64,000 bases of DNA from contig JAIVEN010000021.1 in assembly GCA_026686845.1 (NCBI GenBank), forward strand, positions 27,670,001-27,734,000, given 5' to 3'. The DNA is from Adenanthera pavonina. Lineage: Eukaryota > Streptophyta > Magnoliopsida > Fabales > Fabaceae. Below, in pieces: positions 57,669 through 64,000 of the stretch; position 1 is the first letter of the stretch, and every line of letters begins with the position of its first letter. Below the pieces are notes generated by a model. That model ran no database searches and was not told where the DNA came from. It saw only the letters and a list, made by a program, of their open reading frames with translations. A program made the position numbers and the translations under genes.

Positions 57669-59252
57669 ATGGGATTTCCCAAAGTCCCAGCTCGGACCAT
57701 CGGCGCCACCGTCTCTGGGCGACTCTTCCTTGCCATTGATCCGCCGCTCCGCCGCTTGTCTTCATCTTCTCATCCACTCCAAGATCACAACAACAACAAC
57801 GCAACGCCAACCGTTCATTCTTCAAATGATTCCGAACTGGTATCAAAGATCCTCCTCCAGCACCACAATCCCTTCCACGCCATGGAGTCCTCTCTGCAAC
57901 TCCATGGAATCACCTTCACCCCTCACCTTCTCCATGACGTCCTCCTCCGTCTCAGGCACTCTTCAAAAATTGCACTTGCCCTTTTCAATTATTCCAAATC
58001 TCTTCCCAATCCACCTCTCAGCTCCGATTCCTACAACCACATGATCGACATCATGGGTAGGGTTCGCCAATTTGATGTTGTTTGGCAGCTCATCATCGAG
58101 ATGGACCAGAGAAAACTCAACCCCACTTCTACTACCTTCTTGATAATGATTCGCAGACTTATTTCTGCTGGCCTTACTCGCCAAGCAATACGTGCATTCG
58201 ACGACATCGACAATTTTGTGGAGAAGAAGGTGGATTCTGATGATTTCTGTTATTTGCTGGACACCCTTTGTAAGTATGGGTATGTGAAAGTTGCTGTTGA
58301 AGTTTTTAACCAAAAGAAGCACAGGTTTGCACCTGATGTGAAAATGTACACGGTTCTGATATATGGTTGGTGTAAGATAGGTCGAATTAAAATGGCAGAG
58401 GGTTTCTTGAAGGACATGGTGGAGCAAGGACTTGATCCTAATGTTGTTACATATAATGTATTGTTGAATGGAATTTGTAGGCGGGCAAGTTTACATCCAG
58501 AAGAAAGGTTTGAAAGGACAATAAGAAATGCTGAGAAGTTGTTTGATGAAATGCAGAAGAGAGGGATAGCACCGGATGTTACTAGTTTCTCCATTGTGCT
58601 CCATGTCTATAGCCGGGCTCACAAGCCACAACTGTCTCTAGATAAATTAAGATTGATGAAGGAGAAAGGAATCTGTCCAACAGTAGTGACGTATACTTCA
58701 GTTATTAAATGTCTTTGTTCCTGTGGCTGGCTTGAAGATGCTGAGGAGTTGCTAAATGAGATGGTAAGGAATGGAATAAGTCCATGCGCTGCAACCTATA
58801 ATTGTTTCTATAAGGAATACAGGGGCAGAAAGGATGCAGATAGTGCTTTGAAGTTGTTCAAGAAAATGAAGGAAGATGGTTTATGCATGCCCACCATGGA
58901 CGCATATAACATATTAATTGCCATGTTTTTGAAATTAAATAAAATTGAGGTTGTGAAAGAACTATGGAATGATATGAAAGAAACTGGGGTGGGACCAGAT
59001 TTAGATTCTTATACACTATTAATAAATGGACTGTGTGAGAAACAAAATTGGAGGCAGGCCTGCAATTTTTTTGTTGAGATGATAGAGAATGGATTTCTTC
59101 CTCAGAAAGTTACTTTTGAGACCCTTTACAAAGGCCTAATACAGTCTGACATGTTGAGAACTTGGAGAAGGTTGAAGAAGAAGCTGGATGAAGAATCAAT
59201 AACATTTGGTTCAGAGTTCCAAAAGTACCATTTAAAGCCCTATAGGAGATGA
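57669..59252 (+). CDS. Pentatricopeptide repeat protein, P class
   Basis: Intronless 527-residue protein. P-class PPR proteins bind organelle RNAs and act in stability, processing or translation. I chose the ATG at 57669; an open frame continues upstream but has no earlier ATG. The first 40 residues (MGFPKVPARTIGATVSGRLF, then RRLSSSSHPL) are basic and Ser-rich, as in mitochondrial or plastid presequences. From about residue 115 a chain of roughly 10-11 35-residue repeats follows (SYNHMIDIMGRVRQFDVVWQ, MYTVLIYGWCKIGRIKMAEG, VTYNVLLNGICRRA, VTYTSVIKCLCSCGWLEDAE, AYNILIAMFLKLNKIEVVKE, SYTLLINGLCEKQNWRQAC). Helix phrasing is regular. No E, DYW or SMR domain. The C-terminus is basic (KKKLDEES, KYHLKPYRR). 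Intact; target RNA unknown. Confidence 0.95.
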   Translation: MGFPKVPARTIGATVSGRLFLAIDPPLRRLSSSSHPLQDHNNNNATPTVHSSNDSELVSKILLQHHNPFHAMESSLQLHGITFTPHLLHDVLLRLRHSSKIALALFNYSKSLPNPPLSSDSYNHMIDIMGRVRQFDVVWQLIIEMDQRKLNPTSTTFLIMIRRLISAGLTRQAIRAFDDIDNFVEKKVDSDDFCYLLDTLCKYGYVKVAVEVFNQKKHRFAPDVKMYTVLIYGWCKIGRIKMAEGFLKDMVEQGLDPNVVTYNVLLNGICRRASLHPEERFERTIRNAEKLFDEMQKRGIAPDVTSFSIVLHVYSRAHKPQLSLDKLRLMKEKGICPTVVTYTSVIKCLCSCGWLEDAEELLNEMVRNGISPCAATYNCFYKEYRGRKDADSALKLFKKMKEDGLCMPTMDAYNILIAMFLKLNKIEVVKELWNDMKETGVGPDLDSYTLLINGLCEKQNWRQACNFFVEMIENGFLPQKVTFETLYKGLIQSDMLRTWRRLKKKLDEESITFGSEFQKYHLKPYRR

Positions 59253-61071
59253 TTTGAAATCTATGGAAATATGCAGACCTGTTTAAAGTTATTATTGCAT
59301 AAGGTACTGTTGAGACTCATCTTGATTGTATTTTTGGATAATTTTCCGTTATCAAGATTTGGCCTTGCTTGTTAGCTTGATAGCCCAATGTACTTTTGAA
59401 TGGATTATTGGATTGCAGGATTTGATCATATGCCTTGTTTTTGTCTTTACATATTGTAGATTAAGTTAAGATAGAATAGAGCTACTGAGAGAACTAAGCA
59501 AGCATCCTTATTTTTGCAGGGAAATTTGAAAGAGAAGCGACACCAGACCTTACCGTATTCCCTTTGTATCCTCAGTTCTTGACCAAGCAAATGATTTATT
59601 TACATTTCATTATGTCCCTTGCTATCCTGGCTGCGGCAGTTACTTGACCTAAAGATTTCATGCTGGTGAAAACTCAATTGTGGGACACTTCTTAATACAG
59701 GGGATAACAGTTCACAACTGGTTGGGAAGACAAGACTATTCACCCCGCCTGACAACAAAAGGCATTTATTTATGACTATGAGGTCAATTATTTTACATAC
59801 ACATAAGACATGTACCTCTTCTCTTTCACATTCAATTAACTTTTTGAGTTTGCTTGTTTGCTTTACTTGATACAGATGTCAGTGGAACAGTACATGAGGG
59901 ATTCATAATCTCCAGTTAAGAGATGGAGAGATACCACCTGCAGGATGAAGAAGCTGGGTGCTGGAGCCACGGGTCCAATGATTAAGTTACCGTGTAGAAT
60001 TTAGGAATATTAGAAATATAGAGGTTGAGTGAAGTAATATAGAGTGAGTTCAAGACTCAGTTCCTTAAATGTGAGTAAGATAGCATTGGTTTGGTTGCTG
60101 GTAGCTGCTGGATGATTATTTTGAGGAGGTAGTTTGACTTTTGGGAATTATTGTTGAGTTCCAACAATTCTGTCTTTATCTCTCACTCCTTGGGTGCAGT
60201 GGTTCCATTACTGCATATGATCCCTTAGTCTGCCAAAGCTATTCCAGAAACTTGAACATGTGTCATAACTCTCTGGAGAACTAATGCTTTATGACATGAA
60301 AAAAGACATTTGAGTTATAAGATTGAGAGAAAGGTGAGTGAAGTAATTTATATTTTTATGAATCTCTTGAATTGAATGCATATCTCTTGAACTTTATATA
60401 GAGTTCATCCATTGGTGTGGAGAAAAATGATAAGGTTAACATTATGGAGCTATGATGGGTAGAAAAACGAAATTAGAATAGCTGAAAAGGATACAAGAAT
60501 AAGGCTTTCTATACTCTTGGCACTATCCATAACAACTCAGCTCTCACTATGCACTTGTCTATTTATGTCCTTGGTCTTCTCTCTCGAGCTCCCAAATCCC
60601 AATGAATCATAGCAACAGAGGGAATCAACAAATTAAGTTGGGGCTTAGCGTCTGAGTGTGCGCAACGAACTTCCAAGGACCCAAAGTTACCTTCTCTAGC
60701 TTGCTTGACCTCGTCTTCACCTGGTCCTCTTGCATTTTGAAGTGGGTTCAGCATTGGAGTTTTCCTTGAGCGTTTTAAATGGATCCTCGTGTGTTTCAGT
60801 GGGTTTGGTTTGGTGGTGTGTATTGCTTCATCCAACCTACTCTCCACCTCATTGCATGTGTGTACGCCACGCCACATCATAGAACCGTTTGAAAACATCC
60901 TGTAACCTTTGGCTTAGTCAATAGCATAGGGATGAATTTCTCAACATTTTGAAACTAGGGGGATTAATAGAGTAACCTTTGCAAAGCATAAGGATGGATT
61001 CCAAAAATCTTATACCATAGGAAGTAGGAACTGATTCCAAAAATGCCTGTAAACTATAGGGACTAAATCCT
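59253..61071. other. 3' flank of the PPR gene and repeat-like spacer
   Basis: No convincing gene. The 111-codon minus-strand frame at 60563-60898 has no recognisable features. The right part (about 60900-61080), read on the minus strand, has the phrases GGATTTAGTCCCTATAGTTT and AAAGGTTACTCTATTAATCC that are common in Mutator TIRs. It may be a single arm of a further element; no partner arm was found in the window. Confidence 0.4.
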
Positions 61072-61080
61072 TATTTTTTT
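61072..61080. repeat. 9-bp target duplication, left copy
   Basis: TATTTTTTT, identical to 61215-61223. Confidence 0.75.
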
Positions 61081-61214
61081 GGGGAAAAAGACAATTTAGA
61101 ACCCACAACTGAAAATAATCCCTTTCAAGAATCTAATTTCAAAATTCAGTAGTTCTATAAATTGAATTTTCAATTCAATATTTTTGTATAGAGGTCCTAA
61201 ACTGTCTTTTTCCC
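61081..61214. mobile_element. 134-bp Mutator-type MITE
   Basis: Left end GGGGAAAAAGACAATTTAGA and right end TAAACTGTCTTTTTCCC are inverted partners over about 22 bp. The 9-bp duplication TATTTTTTT flanks it exactly. No coding capacity. Confidence 0.82.
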
Positions 61215-61217
61215 TAT

Positions 61218-61224
<7 letters not shown>

Positions 61225-61256
<32 letters not shown>

Positions 61257-61269
61257 ATATATATATATA
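61225..61269. repeat. (CT)n(AT)n microsatellite
   Basis: About 14 CT units followed by an AT run, read directly. Confidence 0.95.
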
Positions 61270-61918
61270 CATTTATGGACACAATGAGATATTTGCAGGA
61301 CTTTTTTGGTGTTAAGTTTAACTTGTGACGCTATTATGTCTATATCCTGGACCTAACGACAAATGGCGAAAGAATTTGATGGATGTGCCAAAGTCATTTA
61401 TTCATAGGGCCAATTATTCCAGTTCACTATTTACTAGTCAACTAAAAAGGACGCGAGAGATATAGCAGTTTGTTTTGATCCAAAGAGATGAAGTTTACTT
61501 CTGGTAAATAATGCCATAAGTTATGGCTTCATCGGAATCTACATCTACAACAGCTACCATGAGCCGAACAAGCGTGTGCAGTAAAAATCAGAGCCACCAC
61601 CATATGCCAAAAAACGAAAAAAAAAACTGAGGAATGGAATCTTGCTGACAACTAACATTACTTTTTATAACTACTTCTCGCAGCAGCCATGACCTACTAG
61701 ACGTTGGGGAACAAGAAAGGAAGATCCATCAGAATCCTTGAAACTGTGATCTGTTAAATCCCGTGGTCTGATTTATCAGAGGTTTCTTATTTCTTAACGA
61801 CCTAAGTGAAGGCATAGAAGGAGACCCTCGAGCTGTTGCAGTTACCAGATCTATGCATTAACCACAAGCTAAATTGCTTGGGTCAGTATCAATGTTTTCT
61901 AGTGAACAGGACTTGGCA
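61270..61918. other. 3' flank of the HAD hydrolase gene
   Basis: Probable 3' UTR nearest the gene and spacer. Nothing else recognised. Confidence 0.45.
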
Positions 61919-63349
61919 TCATGGTGCCAGCTCAAAATTTGCTTCCAGAACTGAGGAAATTTCAGCAAGGGAGGTCACCTTGTAATCTGGTTTGAATTCA
62001 ACACTGGCATACACAGGAGAATCATATCTTCCCGTCTGATCAAGCAAGCATGTAAAAGCTCCTGCTCGCTTTCCACAAACAACCTGTAAACAAAAAAAAA
62101 AAAAAGGCTCAAGCAACATCGATCAATAAACCATGTGCAGTTTCATAACAATTTAGTATCACACTGCAACTAATATCTGCTAACTAATTCATAACTGCGT
62201 CAGATATTAGTTCCATTTAAAATTTGAAATGCAAATGGGAAGACTATAAATCTTTACGATGCACAAACAAGGCCAATTTATTCATGCATTCTAATTATGA
62301 GCGTATAATGTGCCATATGGAGAAATACAGCATGAATTATGTATGCTTCAGTCTCTTTCAGTCTAACTGTAATGAAAAGTTTAAATAATTCCAAAAATTC
62401 TTGACAGATGATAACAAAGCAACTGATCTCAACGTTTGCAAGTCAACCATGTAAAACAAACCTGAAACCCCTAGGTTAGGTGAATATCTTCAATTTTTCC
62501 TCTTCTCCCTGAATTTTGGTTTGAACAGTCTGTTCACTGTTCTTCCTCCTTCTATTTTACAATTATATGCATGAAACTTTTTAAGTGTCTAGATTTTCAT
62601 ATAAGGTAAAAAGAAAAACTATGGGAACTACAAGCACTAGAGAATATCAAGATATTAAGATAGTAATCAGAATAAAGACATTTTATATTGCTTGGTTAGA
62701 AAGACAACAAAGTTCCACTGGCTGTCTACAATTAGTGAGGAATTAAATTGAGGAAAAGGACCACTTACATCATCTTTAAGGCTATCCCCGACCATTATCA
62801 CTTCATTTGGTTGAACTCCCCAAGCTGAACATATATGCACTAGTGGAGCTGGGTCTGGTTTATAAGGGCGAAATTCCCTGCTTAATGCTGGAGAAAATGT
62901 AATCTGCAGCATGAGAAATACAATAGCTTATACCACAATGCACCATAGAAAGCATGTTTATAACGAAAAGAATCTTTCTAAATTACCAAACTTATAACAG
63001 TATATTGATCTTTCTTGATAATGTCATTTATATTAATTGTCATAAAATGAATAAAAATGCAGCATCAATAATGTATCACCCAGCTGGTGCCAAGCATGTG
63101 TAACACCTTCATGTTATCACACAGACTGGTCAATGTTGTATGTACAACAAATACAAGCATGGTGTTTGGAAATAAAAATCGGATATTAATTTTCATATCA
63201 CACAACCTCCATGTCATTTTGAACCACACCCGGGACCCCAAGAAAAAAAAAAGTACATGAACACAACTGCATTTATTGATAAACTAACCCCAAATCGCTT
63301 GTGGAATAAATCAACTGCCATCTTCACATTACGTGTGATCAATCCTCTC
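61919..63349 (-). CDS. HAD-superfamily hydrolase, last three exons (partial)
   Basis: C-terminal part of a haloacid dehalogenase-like hydrolase, probably a small phosphatase. Exons on the minus strand are 63349-63289, 62903-62769 and 62083-61919, all with GT-AG borders. They join as RGLITRNVKMAVDLFHKRFG, then FSPALSREFRPYKPDP, then GDSLKDDVVCGKRAGAF. Motif II (the Thr in GLITRN), motif III (Lys in RPYKPDP) and motif IV (GDSLKDD) of the HAD fold are visible. The N-terminal motif with the nucleophilic Asp is on exons beyond the right edge; the first exon seen starts in codon phase 2, so at least one more exon lies upstream. The sequence agrees closely with the plant protein family of Arabidopsis At2g33255 as I remember it. 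The substrate is unknown. Confidence 0.88.
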
Positions 63350-64000
63350 CTGCACAAGGACAAACAAAGTTATCTATGATGAATAATTTTAAAATAAAGC
63401 TATGACTAAAACTACCGAGGTCATATCTTTGTTGACCCCAATCAGTTTATCCTAAACAAGTGCAAATAAATTTGATCAACGTTAGTTAGCATATACCACT
63501 ATCAAAAATCAATTTTGCACTGCACCCAAAAATAACAAAAAGAAAAAGAAAAAATCAATTTACCGAGAAGTTCCAGTATCATAAACTTGCTATATTGTTG
63601 TCCATATGTCATTGAAACATTTAAACTATGAACATAGATTAAAGACAAATAAATAAAACCACATATGTTCATGAAACACATTAATTAAGCTCACAGTCCA
63701 TGCCAATGAACTATTATACTCCATTGAAGGTCACAACTAGGTAAATTGCAATGCTAGCAAGTAACTTGAAAACACATAACATTTCATGCAACCTCAATTT
63801 AAAAGAAGTAAAAAAAGTAGCTACACATCCCAAGCCAAAAAAGTTTATGAACATACATTGAGCCAGCAGCAGTATTTCTTTTTGCTAGTACACCCAACAA
63901 CTAAATAGTCAATAAACTGAAATTGAAGAGCCCTGAGCACAGAAGCAAGGCCACTGCTGTCCAGTCATTTTCCCAGCACATGTCATTACAAACAAAAGAA
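63350..64000 (-). other. Intron of the HAD hydrolase gene
   Basis: Lies upstream of the first visible exon. A minus-strand stretch at about 63860-63965 is open and reads SSGLASVLRALQFQFIDYLV, but it does not fit the family and no splice sites convince me, so I leave it as intron. Confidence 0.5.

Noticed and set aside
60563..60898. 111-codon minus-strand open frame
   Set aside because: No recognisable domain and its composition looks like repeat-derived sequence next to a possible Mutator arm; no homologue comes to mind.
63860..63965. Further upstream exon of the HAD gene
   Set aside because: The stretch is open on the minus strand but does not match the expected wording before RGLITRN, and its splice borders are not convincing.

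Overview
The window looks like nuclear DNA of a dicotyledonous flowering plant. It is AT-rich, its genes have GT-AG introns, the protein families are plant ones (R2R3-MYB, PLS- and P-class PPR proteins, cell-wall pectinesterases, a plastid-type folate/biopterin transporter), and most of the space between genes is decayed plant transposons. I cannot name the species.

Layout. 1-11.4 kb has no gene and holds a long-TIR element with an internal minisatellite, many Stowaway-like MITEs and a local triplication. At 11.6-12.7 kb is a three-exon R2R3-MYB gene (+). From 14.6 to 21.7 kb lies a nested pair of Mutator-type elements: a 6.3-kb MULE with 99-bp TIRs, a 9-bp target duplication, a dead transposase and a higher-order satellite array, sitting inside one TIR of a smaller element that is filled with 22-bp repeats. 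An intact PLS-class PPR gene (+) is at 22.3-24.2 kb. A dead Ty3/gypsy chromovirus-like element (24.65-30.35 kb) follows and carries a 5'-truncated RTE-type LINE. At 31.5-33.75 kb is a two-exon folate-biopterin transporter gene (-).

Two related pectinesterase genes (-), at 36.0-39.1 and 49.9-51.3 kb, share exon structure and are separated by a Ty1/copia element (44.6-49.5 kb, TSD ATATA). The long intron of the first contains a rearranged MITE multimer. A 2.2-kb foldback Mutator-type element lies at 54.1-56.3 kb. An intact P-class PPR gene (+) is at 57.7-59.25 kb, a 134-bp Mutator MITE at 61.1 kb, and the last three exons of a HAD-type hydrolase gene (-) run off the right edge.

The host genes are not a pathway cluster: they are ordinary single-copy-style genes plus one dispersed tandem pair. 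I found no evidence of a new biochemical system. The novel content is in mobile-element architecture: nested insertions with readable target duplications, a MULE carrying a four-monomer higher-order repeat, three Mutator-type elements with GGG-type ends and A/T-only 9-bp targets, and a MITE whose halves have been amplified separately. No tRNA, rRNA, CRISPR array or known microRNA precursor was recognised.
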